From: an uncultured Chlorobiaceae bacterium
GTDB taxonomy: Bacteria; Bacteroidota; Chlorobiia; Chlorobiales; Chlorobiaceae
DNA: 59,816 nt
Assembly: GCA_903994455.1 (NCBI GenBank)
Contig: CAJEXI010000021.1
Location: 1 to 59,816, forward strand
Reading direction: 5' to 3'
This document shows positions 9,001-17,100 of this stretch, piece after piece; positions within the stretch are counted from its first letter, which is position 1, and each line of letters starts with the position of its first letter. The position numbers and the translations under genes were made by a program. Below the pieces are notes generated by a model. It searched no databases. It saw only the letters and a list, made by a program, of their open reading frames with translations, and was not told the DNA's origin.

Positions 9001-11964
9001 GTGCAGTTTATGGGTGAGCAGGCTGTTGGCGACTGGACGGTGGTGGTCAAGGATGTGCGGGCCGAAGAGACGGGCACCATCTACAGCCTGTCGCTGCGGG
9101 TCTATGGCGAGCGTGCGGATGGCAATGACACCTACGTGTTTACCGAAGAGGGGTTCAGGCAGCAGGGTGCCGCTGTGCTGCAGGATGAGAGTGGTATCGA
9201 CACCATCAATGCGTCGGTGATGCTCCATGACACCTTCATTGATTTGAGTGCAGGGCTGATTGCGGCTGAAGGAGTGACCTATAACATAGCAGATTGGAGC
9301 GTGATCGAGCAGGCCTTTACCGGCGCTGGCAACGATCGTCTGGTGGGAAATAGTGCTGTTAACTGGCTGAAGGGAGGCGCAGGGAGTGACACTCTGGAGG
9401 GTGGCGCAGGTAACGACACGCTTGATGGCGGAGCTGGCAGCGATACCGTTGTCTATGCGGGTGCCATGGCTGAATACAATATCTCCTGGAATCCTGACAC
9501 GAAGCAGGTGACGGTGATCGATAATAAAATTACTGGTGGCGATGATGGGCAGGATACGCTTGTTGGCATTGAACGTCTTGTTTTCAGTGATGGTGATTTA
9601 TCACTCGGCGCTATGGTTGGCAATCACGCTCCAGTTGCCAAAGCGACTCTTTTTGATAACCCCATACTTTTCGCCAAAGGCATGGGCATTCAGTATGATT
9701 TGCCGGACAATGCCTTCACTGATGCCGATAGCGGTGGCAGCGCCAATGTGCAGATTGAGATCAGTTCAGCCTCCGGCGGCGAGCTGCCCGAATGGCTGAG
9801 CTATGATCCTGTTACCCGGCAATTTTCAGGTGTGCCTCCGGTTGACCTGCAGGGTCAGATAAAGGTGCTGGTCAAGGCGATCGACGAGTTTGGCACAACG
9901 GCTTCCGATATCCTCACTCTCCAGTTCGGCGATAACCAGGCGCCGCTTCTCGACAATCCATCAGAGAAGGTTCTTCTTGAGGATGCTGGTCTCGTGGCCC
10001 TGGCGATGACTGCGCCGGTCGATCCCGAGGGCAAGGCGGTGACGGTCAAGGTTCTTGATATAACGACCTTTGGCACCGTGCTCGACAAACTCGGTAACAT
10101 CGTCAGTGCTGGCCAGGTGTTCAGCGCAGATGCCTTCAGTGAGTTGCACTATCAGACGGCCCCTGATGCCAATGGCAATGCAGGATACCTCCGCTACCAG
10201 GCTACCGATGCTGATGGCGTTATGGCCGAATCGTCGGTGCACCTCTTTGTTGATGCCGTGAACGATGCGCCGCGTTTCCCAACAGCCGGAAGCAAACTGG
10301 TGCTCAACTATCCAGCCCAGTCTACCGTGACGCTGGATATGAATCATCCGGCTGATCCTGAGTCGGTTCTCACGACGGTACGGCTTACCGAGCTTCCGGC
10401 CATGGGTACGGTATCGCTTGATGGCCATGTTGTTGCGCTCAATCAGGTACTTACCTTTGACCAGCTTGACCGCCTCACCTTTACCCTTGCTGAAAATGTT
10501 AACGGACCGATTGGCGCGGTCTCCATCCAGGCGGTCGATCCCCAGGGACTCGTTACCAACTGGAGCCTCTCGCTTGAGGTGCAGGGGGCGGCAGCGTCCA
10601 ATGTCGGTACGGCTGGCACTGACGCGCTCTATGGCAGTATTGGCAATGATACCCTCTACGGCATGGGAGGGAACGATACGCTTGTTGGCAATGCCGGTAA
10701 CGACAGGCTGCTTGGCGGTCTTGGCAACGATACCCTCTTCGGTGGCAGTGGCAATGATGCGCTCGATGGCTCCAGCGGCAACGACTACCTTGATGGCGGC
10801 AGCGGTAACGACACGATGAGCGGAGGCCCCGGTAATGACACCTATCTGGTTGATTCGCTTGCAGATGTTGTGCTTGAGGTTATCTCCGTCGGCACCGGCG
10901 GCAAAGACCTTGTCCTCACCTCGGTGTCACTTACGGCGACGGATAATGTCGAAAGTCTTCAAGCGGCGCCAGGATACGCCATCAACCTGACTGGCAATGC
11001 TCTTGATAATACCCTTGTTGGCAACGAGCTGGCCAACCTCCTTACAGGGGATTCCGGTCGTGACACCCTTGTCGGCGGAGCTGGCAACGATACGCTGCAT
11101 GGCGGCTCCGGTATTGACCATCTTGCCGGTGGTGCTGGTGACGATCTCTACCATGTTGATTCACGCTCGGACGTGGTTGTTGAGCTGTTGAACGAAGGAG
11201 TTGATACGGTCAGGGCAAGCTCCAGCTTTACTCTCTCCTCCAACGTCGAGAACCTCATTCTCGAAGAGGGTGGCGACTACACGGCTGGCGGCAATTCACT
11301 CAACAACCATATTTGGGGCAATGCAGGGAATAATATTCTTGCTGGTGGTTTGGGAATCGACACGCTTGAAGGGGGGCTGGGCAACGATGTGTATGTGCTG
11401 AGCGACAGCCTCGACACCATCATCGATACCGGTGGCACTGATACTGTCCGTTCAACTCTTGATATTACCCTGCAGGCTGGTATGGAAAACGCTGAACTGG
11501 TGGGTATTGGCGATACTGTTGCGGTCGGCAATGGCACCAACAATCTGCTGGTCGGCAACAGTGGCGACAACATTCTTGAGGGCATGGGCGGTGTTGACAC
11601 CCTGACCGGCGGTGAGGGCAGCGATCAGTTTATTGTCAGTTACAACGGTGCTGGCACTGCTCCAGACCGCATTCCGGACTTTACCCCCGGGCGCGACCTG
11701 CTGGTCATCGATCTTGCCTCTCTTGGAATTTTCCCGGATGCCCTTGGCCTGCTCTCGTCCGGCACGGTGGCCAGCGACTCCTTTGTGAGAGGGGCAGGTG
11801 CCAGAGCGCTTGATCTGAACGACTACTTCCTGCTCGATACGGCGCAGGGGCTGCTCCTGTTTGATCCGGATGGTTCCGGCCCGGTAGCGCCGATGGAGCT
11901 TGTTCAACTTGTTGGAGTTGACTATGCCACCATGATCGGGGCTGATATTTTTGTCGGGGTGTAA
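1..11964 (+). CDS. Giant RTX/PPC protein with kexin-like S8 protease and P domain (5'-partial)
   Basis: The frame is open from base 1, so the gene begins upstream; the TTG at 70 is internal. About 3987 residues are visible. In order they are: RTX nonapeptide blocks of GGxGNDxL type scattered over residues 50-1270; about nine PPC-like beta-sandwich repeats (about 1450-2575); a subtilase domain (about 2580-2900) with Asp2615 in VDDGID, His2653 in HGTMVAG, oxyanion Asn2752 and Ser2818 in SGTSGAAP; a proprotein-convertase P domain (about 2915-3037); an RTX patch; dystroglycan/cadherin-like units (about 3215-3530); and terminal RTX repeats. The extreme C-terminus resembles RTX substrates of type I secretion. 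The triad is complete, so the domain is probably an active serine protease, perhaps processing itself or its neighbours at the cell surface; that role is inference. No dockerin-like tail is present, unlike the next genes. Confidence 0.9.
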   Translation, partial: GGNPSSLTVSQTGTQDISFCDNALDWYGSYYGPASTYTYSFIIRRNWTGTAGNDVVDGTGLYEHLVGGAGDDTLTSGATSDSIEGGSGNDVLKGGAGNDFLHGGTGVNTVVYDGKQSDYDVVWQGGVTWKVTAKAGGADGVDTLTDIQRLQFADQSVILDDSSNGVDPGLPSATFGQFITGKANYGGDSDWFQFDFGKLGIGKTLMFTLEGGGPGERVHFTNSDGYILYFKNASGQDVEWLSIGQSLVLTPDRWGGSSEGGQFIGGKAYVQLYADGASNSPYTLSISRYLEGTAGADILTVTDKIDELAGLGGDDLLTGSIRSERLLGGEGNDQLFGDAGDDYLSGGSGLNAVQGGAGDDTIDVSGRTVVQDTIDGGDGTDTLRMSQGVNLDQAVISSVEVLESTNGGTFTFSAEQLGRWGVTQLRNMDLGLTSSGILDVSGLSGSIGLVGSTGNDKLRGNAESNIIRPLGGNATVEAGAGDDTILYQSNPNWWDGNTQFTKDNFLLADAATRSYLLRGRFDGGAGNDTLRFSLSVSFMHAWSEWANYSSVPYSLDISKATVTGIENLTVDGWDSGNNLPAFITMMASQLAGFSALTGVKGIQLVGGGEVDLAAFAARGGVNLDFGDAVGYTIIGTSGNDILKDTSGCDVLQGGTGNDQLTSTSSQDTLLGGSGNDTLVVSGKSIVTDTFDGGEGIDTLRITGGDIDFSGAFATNVEKITVSADSIALTASQWNELGSFVERVSGTQSSFILKVSDIRTVSLSVDSPYSGLTGSSGDDRLIGNAGNNVLLGGSGNDDLSGNAGDDRLVSGAGIDTLSGGDGSDTLMVTDKLIVHDQLEGGAGQDTLVVLDGQDLTTAVISGLEILSGSGIVTLTSAQLAGFQTIKGVSVQLSGTSTLFSMGLTQLLDDARVLMPLVDPALNAIHGILGSKESDTIGGGSGGDVIYGGRGSDHLDGGAGSDTLIGGIGVDTLLGGAGDDLFRVETGELTGGLVSSDIMDGGSGSDTVEVNFSTASSTYQVNAGTISNIERLAVNNANASWCTVALTAETWSRLTAVTFSNPDSYAYGWTNLSINGNGNNISFNNIVGSSKIARVTLAGAFFDIDASKLTIGSTNNYTDTNYRSIFVSNFDSILLSEGDDALRISGDESFVVNAGAGDDRIFISNVRNLPVTINGGEGVDILDLSNNSFVDLSQTTLASTELIRYGGATLVVTEAQLGNWIFEGSGTKFTRAGSVVFGTTGNDSYVGNGAGAFQGGRGDDSISYVDTAVFSGNMAEYNYVRSGPYYVVEHALGTPVDGRDTLYGVMNIKFADITLQLDDAPDNLWGAYQYSSLTVAGYDKRISANKDYVQDTDVFAATLAPNSPLAVEASSSGGSGWGIYFMDIASGQQLQFKSLVYGSVISTYYNWMSASEKWLPGFNTSDGFKAYQGGAVALQYNLDGDIQEYAFTLKYLDDYAGSVDTTGVMDVQGGEVRGYIGAEGDADWIRTTLNAGTKYEFHLNGLASGGGTLLDPSLVLRDSEGRLVASGLDIQTNVVGGDDIITFRPVSTGVYYLAVQDVGGVNLGSWTLTQKSLDMIAGNISTTERVEWNASHIFTVSSEVNVLGDHDWFRIWLDKGLTYDFRALGSSSGMGNTLGDPQLSLYSVTGNLLATDNNGGGGTDARLIYRASDSGWYFLDAGASGNMTKGNYTLTGASLQDDYGNSVLTNGRAQVDIPLYGLISFNGDTDWVKVGMTKGQTYIIELNGDLSDGAQLDPLVDPLLVIRDFSGSVLYKADDFGGSLNARAYFTAPYDGAYYFEARSAFKYDVGAWQLSVVTAPPDDYVDTVAAAAAHPESVGQLSLGVAGSGVIGAPGDHDLFSTDMEAGKVYQIKAEGLSGHAGTLVDPYLRVFDANGHLVDFANNGAAGRDAQLYLTPTVTGSYFLEISSNQEKGLGTFQITANQRNLPPDDVPNDLSTQVTLSAGDSFAGQLLTHNDQDWFGIILAAQKDYVFRVQASDSGNGTLLDPVLEVRAGDGTLVKSSDNSLISHEPFMVFTPVAQGTYYLVVKAADGQTDTGSYTLLTRAPDDYSDSKPGATLISLDQTLDGAIQWAYGSYGVRAVDSVGVPSDADADWFKFSASAGEVLSVTVQATANSTLSRPMVEIVDTNNLTLAVGDGMETLNGKAQATFRTTESGIFYVRVIDGAGATGEYQIRLSAGDASDEDATAPVAIDFTSQGALSIAQVVAKIGVSSDVDTFNFTLQGGHHYRIETMAVRDGSTAPLQSASLGLSWFASGESMPQSVAVSTTAGEPSFYESSAFSPLTSGHLSVTVQSTDSTQTGQYKLRVVDLGVTTEDVQPDQVSNYVDATHGVLAINSSVNGVIDTASDIDLFAITLTAGNIYDFSLKGFADGLGTLAQGTLQLLDSSGSLVTTGRFDAATGRAQMAVSVFADGRYYLAAGAVNQPGNTGTYMLDTRLRDITTPVEDDISADTRSGVTVMPGRPATGSINYAGDTDWISATLTAGKVYIVDQLGDGDGAGGTLKDGFLRILDSSGNEVAFDDNSGAGSDARLIFTPQSSQAYYFEVSGTGAETGTYTLRLRELYGGIADPLKSAQWYLPAIGLEQLNNQYSGAGITIGLVDDGIDTSHPDLQSQIDFALSYDAVYKTQDGKHKTVFDFHGTMVAGIMVATANNETGIVGIAPDAEIASTRVNWKWEAITDALGKQYQFDISNNSWSAVDPFGDNFNSTTLTFAYEALRRGVENGRGQNGTVFVFSAGNSASSGDNTNYHNFQNAREVITVAAAQSDGSLASFSTPGANVLVGAYGVGLLTTVRGGHYANFSGTSGAAPVVSGVVALMLEANPNLGYRDVQKILALSATHSDNQSWKINGATSWNLGGLHYNDGMGFGLVDAYAAVQLALTWTDSNTAINEVSDSARAFGLHDAIPDGDGTVYSRKFMIDSAMQVEHLELGIDLRHTRLGDLVIEVISPNGTVSRLMDRPTVNADQPFGLAGEDSGVPIHLFWDFSSVQFMGEQAVGDWTVVVKDVRAEETGTIYSLSLRVYGERADGNDTYVFTEEGFRQQGAAVLQDESGIDTINASVMLHDTFIDLSAGLIAAEGVTYNIADWSVIEQAFTGAGNDRLVGNSAVNWLKGGAGSDTLEGGAGNDTLDGGAGSDTVVYAGAMAEYNISWNPDTKQVTVIDNKITGGDDGQDTLVGIERLVFSDGDLSLGAMVGNHAPVAKATLFDNPILFAKGMGIQYDLPDNAFTDADSGGSANVQIEISSASGGELPEWLSYDPVTRQFSGVPPVDLQGQIKVLVKAIDEFGTTASDILTLQFGDNQAPLLDNPSEKVLLEDAGLVALAMTAPVDPEGKAVTVKVLDITTFGTVLDKLGNIVSAGQVFSADAFSELHYQTAPDANGNAGYLRYQATDADGVMAESSVHLFVDAVNDAPRFPTAGSKLVLNYPAQSTVTLDMNHPADPESVLTTVRLTELPAMGTVSLDGHVVALNQVLTFDQLDRLTFTLAENVNGPIGAVSIQAVDPQGLVTNWSLSLEVQGAAASNVGTAGTDALYGSIGNDTLYGMGGNDTLVGNAGNDRLLGGLGNDTLFGGSGNDALDGSSGNDYLDGGSGNDTMSGGPGNDTYLVDSLADVVLEVISVGTGGKDLVLTSVSLTATDNVESLQAAPGYAINLTGNALDNTLVGNELANLLTGDSGRDTLVGGAGNDTLHGGSGIDHLAGGAGDDLYHVDSRSDVVVELLNEGVDTVRASSSFTLSSNVENLILEEGGDYTAGGNSLNNHIWGNAGNNILAGGLGIDTLEGGLGNDVYVLSDSLDTIIDTGGTDTVRSTLDITLQAGMENAELVGIGDTVAVGNGTNNLLVGNSGDNILEGMGGVDTLTGGEGSDQFIVSYNGAGTAPDRIPDFTPGRDLLVIDLASLGIFPDALGLLSSGTVASDSFVRGAGARALDLNDYFLLDTAQGLLLFDPDGSGPVAPMELVQLVGVDYATMIGADIFVGV
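4345..7735 (+). repeat. PPC-like domain array in the first protein
   Basis: Eight or nine consecutive units of about 110-130 residues share a core of D-x-D-W/L-F-x-x-x-L-x-A-G-x-x-Y, then GGTLxDPxLxxxDxxG, then Y-Y-L/F-x-V. This is the pattern of the bacterial pre-peptidase C-terminal domain, usually found as one or two copies beside secreted proteases. Units begin near 4350, 4720, 5080, 5450, 5830, 6185, 6580, 6980 and 7375. The array leads straight into the S8 domain. The units are divergent at DNA level, so the array is old. Confidence 0.7.
7745..9110 (+). other. Peptidase S8 (kexin-like) domain plus P/Homo B domain inside the first gene
   Basis: The catalytic codons are Asp at 7843-7845, His at 7957-7959 and Ser at 8452-8454, with the oxyanion-hole Asn at 8254-8256. 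Spacing is 38 residues from Asp to His and 165 from His to Ser, close to subtilisin. The Asp motif VDDGID and an NNSW segment before the Asn favour the kexin/furin branch. The following stretch (about 8745-9110), with LGDLVIEVISPNGT and a GDWTVVVKD end, matches the P domain that normally follows kexin-type catalytic domains. No inhibitory I9-type propeptide is recognisable directly upstream; PPC-like repeats sit there instead. Confidence 0.88.
10605..11640 (+). repeat. C-terminal RTX calcium-binding block of the first protein
   Basis: Dense GNDTL-type nonapeptides (for example GNDTLYGMGGNDTLVGNAG) form a calcium-binding beta-roll from 10605 to about 10840. Three further RTX groups, each followed by a DTVRAS- or DLVLTS-type segment, continue to about 11640. 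Blocks like this commonly precede the uncleaved C-terminal signal of type I secretion substrates. Confidence 0.88.
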
Positions 11965-11977
11965 AAAGAAGGTTTTC

Positions 11978-11998
11978 ATGTTGGCTCACTTTTTTTGA
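11978..11998 (+). other. Six-residue mini-ORF between the first two genes, ending in a T7 run
   Basis: An ATG at 11978 follows an AAGG (11969-11972) at ribosome-binding distance and reads MLAHFF before TGA at 11996-11998. The stop lies in a run of seven T (11990-11996). A -1 shift on that run would carry translation into the frame of the next gene upstream of its ATG. It may be a leader, a slippage site, a sequencing or indel scar, or chance. Confidence 0.3.
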
Positions 11999-12006
11999 AT
12001 TCGACC

Positions 12007-13860
12007 ATGATGATACGTCAAATTGCAGCGCCAGACCTGACACCACTCGCCATCGGAGGTGCCAGCCTTCAGCTTCTTGATGGCCTTGGCTTTTCAGAGG
12101 ATGGCGCGACGCTGCTGGTTCGTGCAACATATCTTGATGATGCTGATACCACAAATGCTCTCCATTACGGAGTCTGGAGCTACGATCTGCTCACCCGGCA
12201 CTACACCGCTTGCCTCAATACCCTGCTTGCGGGAGCGGGTGGCAGCGCGAGTGATATCGATGTCAGGTCGGCGACTATTGCCGGCTCGGGGAGTCAGGTG
12301 ACGATGGTGACGCAGAGTGTGTCGCGCAGCCAGCCCGACGACATCCGGCTTGGCCTGCTGAGCAATGGCCTGCTTGTTGAGAGCAACCTTGTCGCATCTT
12401 CCCTCTCTGAGTTGGTGCAGCCGTTTGTCGAACGCTTTGCACTCAGCAACGACGCTCGCTTTGTGGCCATTCAGACAACGAGTCCGATGCTTGCTCCTGA
12501 AAATGCGCCCGATACCAACGATACCAGCGATATCTATCTGCTCGACAGGGTTTCGATGAGTATCCGGCGTGTCAGTTATGTTGGCGGCAGTGAGGTGAAT
12601 CAGCCGGTTTATCTTGGGAACGTTGTCAGCGATGGGTCGAGCGTTGAGGTTTCGTTTACCACTGACGCGGCTTTTGTGAGCACAAAAATTGATCAAAACT
12701 CCGTTCCGGGGGCAACGACCACTCCGGGAGCCCAAACGGATGCATATCTCTGGAGCAGCGCCTTTGATGCGTCTGCTCTTGTTGGATCGGGAGCTTTCAG
12801 ATTGCTCTCCGTTGGCGCTGACGGCCATGCTTCAGGCTTTGTAGAATCGGAGAGTGCGGTTCAGGCAACAGCCGGGGGTATCTTTTTCAGCAGCAGTGCG
12901 TCCAATCTGGTGAGCAACGACACCAACGCTACCATCGATTTGTTTCTGGCAACACTCTCTCCCGAACGAATTGCCCTGAATGGCATCAGTGAACTGGCCC
13001 AGGGCGCAACGATGGTTGGCGCAAGCAGTAGTGGCCGTTACTTGGCGCTGCTCTCAGCCTCGCCGGAGGTTGCTGGCAGCGGCGAGATTCAGCAATTGCT
13101 TGTCACTGATCTTCAAAGTGGCTCATGGCATGCGGTATCCATGAACAGTGGCGCTCTTGCCAACGACATGGTTATTGGTGGCGTGCTCTCCCCCAATGGT
13201 ACTGCTGTAGCCTTCACGACTGCCGCCGACAATCTTGACTCCAGTCCGCTGAACGCTCCGTATGGGTTGTTCGTGGCAACTACCGGGTTTGGAGCAGCAC
13301 CAGTACTCCACGATCTCACGGGAGAAGTGACCTTCTGGAAAACCGGTGTTCCCGTTACCGATGTTACGTGCGTCATTGCTTCAACCCCTCCTGCCAGCAT
13401 CGCTTCGGACAGCATGACCACTGGCGCTGATGGTCTTTACCAGCACCTCGACAAGGCTGATGGCACCTACACCTTGACCAGCGCGAAAGTGTCCGGTCCT
13501 GCTGAAGCTCATGCTATCCACGCCAACGATGCACTTGCAGCTCTGAAAATGGCAGTAGGGATGAACCCCAATTCAGATGGCCGAGCAGTATCGCCCTTTC
13601 AGTTTCTGGCCGCAGATGTCAACAGGGATGGAGTCATCAGGGCCGCAGATGCGCTCAATATCCTCAAGATGGTCGTCAAGCTCGATACAGCGCCAGCAAA
13701 TGAGTGGCTGTTTGTGCCGGAGAGCGTGGGCAGCGAGAGCATGTCACGAACCCATGTCGTCTGGCCGGATAATCCGATACCGGTGTCGCTGGATGTGGAT
13801 CAGGATTTGCATTTGATCGGCATTGTCAAGGGTGATGTTGACGGGAGCTGGGTGGCGTGA
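12007..13860 (+). CDS. Probable beta-propeller-like protein with dockerin-like C-terminal tail
   Basis: About 617 residues from ATG 12007; ATG 12010 or TTG 11995 are alternatives, and none has a clear Shine-Dalgarno. Residues 1-430 contain recurring segments such as LSNDARFVAIQTTSP, SDIYLLDR and ATIDLFLATL, which resemble PD40/TolB-type propeller blades in secreted proteins. The last 170 residues are the cluster's tail: a TFWKTG segment, a degenerate first half (HANDALAALKMAVG), a canonical dockerin loop (DVNRDGVIRAADALNILKM) and the ending GDVDGSWVA. The cohesin-like block present in the tails of the next three genes is missing. The gene is in the same frame as the preceding giant gene, separated by one TAA. 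Function unknown; likely a secreted or surface-bound partner. Confidence 0.82.
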   Translation: MMIRQIAAPDLTPLAIGGASLQLLDGLGFSEDGATLLVRATYLDDADTTNALHYGVWSYDLLTRHYTACLNTLLAGAGGSASDIDVRSATIAGSGSQVTMVTQSVSRSQPDDIRLGLLSNGLLVESNLVASSLSELVQPFVERFALSNDARFVAIQTTSPMLAPENAPDTNDTSDIYLLDRVSMSIRRVSYVGGSEVNQPVYLGNVVSDGSSVEVSFTTDAAFVSTKIDQNSVPGATTTPGAQTDAYLWSSAFDASALVGSGAFRLLSVGADGHASGFVESESAVQATAGGIFFSSSASNLVSNDTNATIDLFLATLSPERIALNGISELAQGATMVGASSSGRYLALLSASPEVAGSGEIQQLLVTDLQSGSWHAVSMNSGALANDMVIGGVLSPNGTAVAFTTAADNLDSSPLNAPYGLFVATTGFGAAPVLHDLTGEVTFWKTGVPVTDVTCVIASTPPASIASDSMTTGADGLYQHLDKADGTYTLTSAKVSGPAEAHAIHANDALAALKMAVGMNPNSDGRAVSPFQFLAADVNRDGVIRAADALNILKMVVKLDTAPANEWLFVPESVGSESMSRTHVVWPDNPIPVSLDVDQDLHLIGIVKGDVDGSWVA

Positions 13861-14009
13861 GTGTGTGCAGGTTTATTGATTCGACAGAGCGAGACACTTC
13901 TGCTGTTCCTGCGCAATTTTTGTATATTAACAGTGGAATCGGGAGCGGTTTGCGAGGCTGCTGATGAAGGCTCAAGAGAACCGGAGAGTAACCTGCCCGG
14001 TCATTGAGC

Positions 14010-14015
14010 TATAAT
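14010..14015 (+). promoter_or_regulatory. Possible -10 element (TATAAT) upstream of gene 14119
   Basis: A perfect TATAAT lies in the 258-base gap between genes, about 100 bases before the ATG at 14119. No good -35 hexamer is found at 16-18 bases. The gap has no coding frame. It holds a GC-rich stretch (about 13935-14000) that may fold, but I cannot assign it to any RNA family. Confidence 0.22.
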
Positions 14016-14118
14016 ATTTCCCTGTTTATAAAACGGAAAGATTAAATTCCGGGGAGATTATTGGTTCGCAAGAGATAAAACAGTCCTTGACTCAGAACAA
14101 TCAAAAACATAAACGTTC

Positions 14119-17100
14119 ATGGCTACGACCCAACTAGTTATTGATAATTCCGTTAATGAGCAGGATGTCCTGATATCCGGTTTTGCTTCTTGTATTGAGT
14201 CCCCTGCGCTGGAAGTCAGTACAAATGAAGTTGATCAGAGTGTTATATTGTATGCAGATACCTATGGTACGCTTCGTTTTGAGACTCCGCCCACGGTTGC
14301 GCAGATCCAGTTCACTCCCGGGCAGAATCGGGACTCAAACAACATTATAACCGGCAGTAATTTTGATGACCAGATCGATGCCGATGCCCTTGCTGCTGCA
14401 AATCCCTATAAAGGCAGCCAAAGTGTTTCTGTTTTTTTTGGTTCCATGCCGTTTTATACCCTAGGAGGAGGTGATTTTTCTGGTAATGGAACGATCACCT
14501 TTACAGCTCAGCAGTTGCTGGATCTGGGGAATTCCGGCCTTAAGCTTTGGCATGGATCGAGTGCCGTTGAAACAAGCTTTACCGTCAATGCTACTGACCT
14601 TATCAGTCAGGCTGATGGCCCCTATACCCTGTACTGGATTGGCTCAACGGCTGTACCATCTTCAGTGTCAATCAATGTTGACCGGGAAGGGATAAACAGC
14701 TATGATGACTCTATCACCGGCAATAGCGGTAACGACATTATTGATGGAGGACTTGGTAATGACTGGGCCAGTTATTCCGATAAAACAACAGGTATCGCAG
14801 TTACACTGAATGGCACCACCAATGCAACGGTCTTTGTGGGAGGTGTTGCGGAAGACACGATAAAAAATATTGAAAACCTCTCTGGTGGCTGGGGCAATGA
14901 TGTCCTTACAGGAGATGGTGTTGACAATTTTTTAAGAGGCAATGGCGGCAACGACTCAATCAATGCCGGCGCTGGCGATGACCAAATCTATGGCAATAGC
15001 GGCAATGACACCATAGATGGAGGGGATGGTAATGATACGGTCTATTTCAGCGGGAATGTTGCCGAGTATACCATCACTCATAATGTGGTTTTGGCTACGT
15101 ACACCATAACCGACAGTGTGTCAGGTCGCGATGGAACAGACGTTGTTACTTCAGTTGAGAACTTCTTGTTTGCCGATGGCTCTCCCATAGCACAGTTCGG
15201 CTTTGGTGGGTATCGCTTCCCTACCATCAAAAGTGGTGTTCTTGGTGTGGGTGATCTGCTGAATCCAGACCGTCCGGGGTGCTACTTCGATCGTTATGAG
15301 TTAGTTGGTGTCGCAAACGATACCACCCTTGCTGTCTATATGGGGAATTCGGTTTTTGACAACTACCTGATGGTGGAACGCAATGGTTCAATTATTGCGC
15401 GTAACGATGATGATGGAAATGGCATTGATGCTTTTCTGACCTGGTCTTACATGGCTGGAGATGTCATAAGGGCAACAACCTCTACTCCTGGAGGTTCCGG
15501 GGCCTACAATCTATATCTGTCTGTTTCCGACAGTGTTGATAAGGTGGCACCGTTTTTTACGGGATTCAAAGGCGTTGTTGGCACAACCAGTGAGGATAGT
15601 GTGGTTGAAATTACCCTTGGCGATCTCCTTGTAACGAGCGATGCGATTGACATTGATGGAAGCGTTGATGCTTTTGTGATCAAGTCGTTGAGCGATGGCA
15701 GTCTGAGGATTGGGGCGAATTTCGCGAGCGCCACTCCATACAACCCTGGAACAAATGCTACTATTGATGCCACGCATTATGCTTACTGGATTGCAGCGCC
15801 CAATGCGAACGGAGTTTTAAATGCGTTTTCGGTTGTTGCAAAAGATAATAGTGGAGAAGAATCGCTTGATGCCATTCAGGCGAAGGTTAGCGTAGCATCA
15901 GTGAACGACGCGGCTACCTTCAGTGGAAGCAGCTTTGGCAGAATTATTAAAGACAGTGGAATTTACACTGCAGGTGGGACGCTGATCGTTCACGATGTGG
16001 ACAGCGCCACAACCATTACTGCTCAATCCGACAAGTCTGGCACCTATGGCACATTCACCATTGGCGCTGATGGTGTATGGGCGTACACCGCAGATCCTGC
16101 AAAGCTGGCGCTTCTTGGTGGCACAACACCGATAGTAACCGATACCTTCGGGGTGACAACGGCAGATGGCACCATGCGCAATATTGTGGTGACCCTGATG
16201 GCACACGATGTGCCGGGCGGTACGTTATTGAACGGATTGGGTGGTGCGGCTGGTTTTGGTGAAAATTATATCTCCCGGAGTGATGACTCAGACGTGCCAA
16301 ACATTGATATCACCAGGGTTTTTGGCACCAATGGGCTCAACTTTTTAGGGACGCATTACACAACCATATCAATCAACAACAACGGCAATATCATCTTCGG
16401 CGGTTCGGGCCTCTCTGCTTTTACACCCTGGTCCATGCAGACATCAACCTTGCCAACGATTGCTGCTTTCCTTGCTGATGTTGATACCAGGGGTTTCACA
16501 ACCTCCATTATTGGGCCTGGCGCGGTCACTCCAACTCCAGGCGGAAACTCGAAAGGTTCCAATCTTGTCTGGTACGATTTTGATACGACGGGTTATGGAG
16601 TGTTAACGATTACCTGGGACGATGTTGGCTATTTCTCTCTCCATACAGGCAAGCTCAATGCCTTCCAGATGCGCCTGATTGGTACGGGCGGAGGTAACTT
16701 TGACGTTGAGTTCCGCTATGAAGATATCAACTGGACAACAGGTGATTACTCCTCCGGCAGTAATGGAGTTGGAGGCATTGTTGCCCGTGCTGGCTACACT
16801 GCGGGTAATGGCATAACCTATTATGAGCTTCCCCAGTCGGGCATGCAGGAGCAGATGCTTGCGCTGGATACCACCGAAGGCAACACTGGACTGGCCGGGT
16901 TGTACTACTTCTCATTGTCCAATGGAAGCAGTGGTACTGAAAATCAGGTTATTTACGGCAGTGATGTCAGCAGCATTCTGACGGGAGGCCCCGGCAACGA
17001 CACGCTTTACGGCATGAGTGGTGATGATCTCTTGAATGGTGGCGCAGGTGCCGACATGCTGTATGGCCGCGCTGGTAATGATCTCTATTTCATTGATGAT

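Noticed and set aside
13935..14000. GC-rich folded stretch as a riboswitch (cobalamin or cyclic di-GMP type)
   Set aside because: I could not match the conserved core bases of either class, so only the spacing region is reported.
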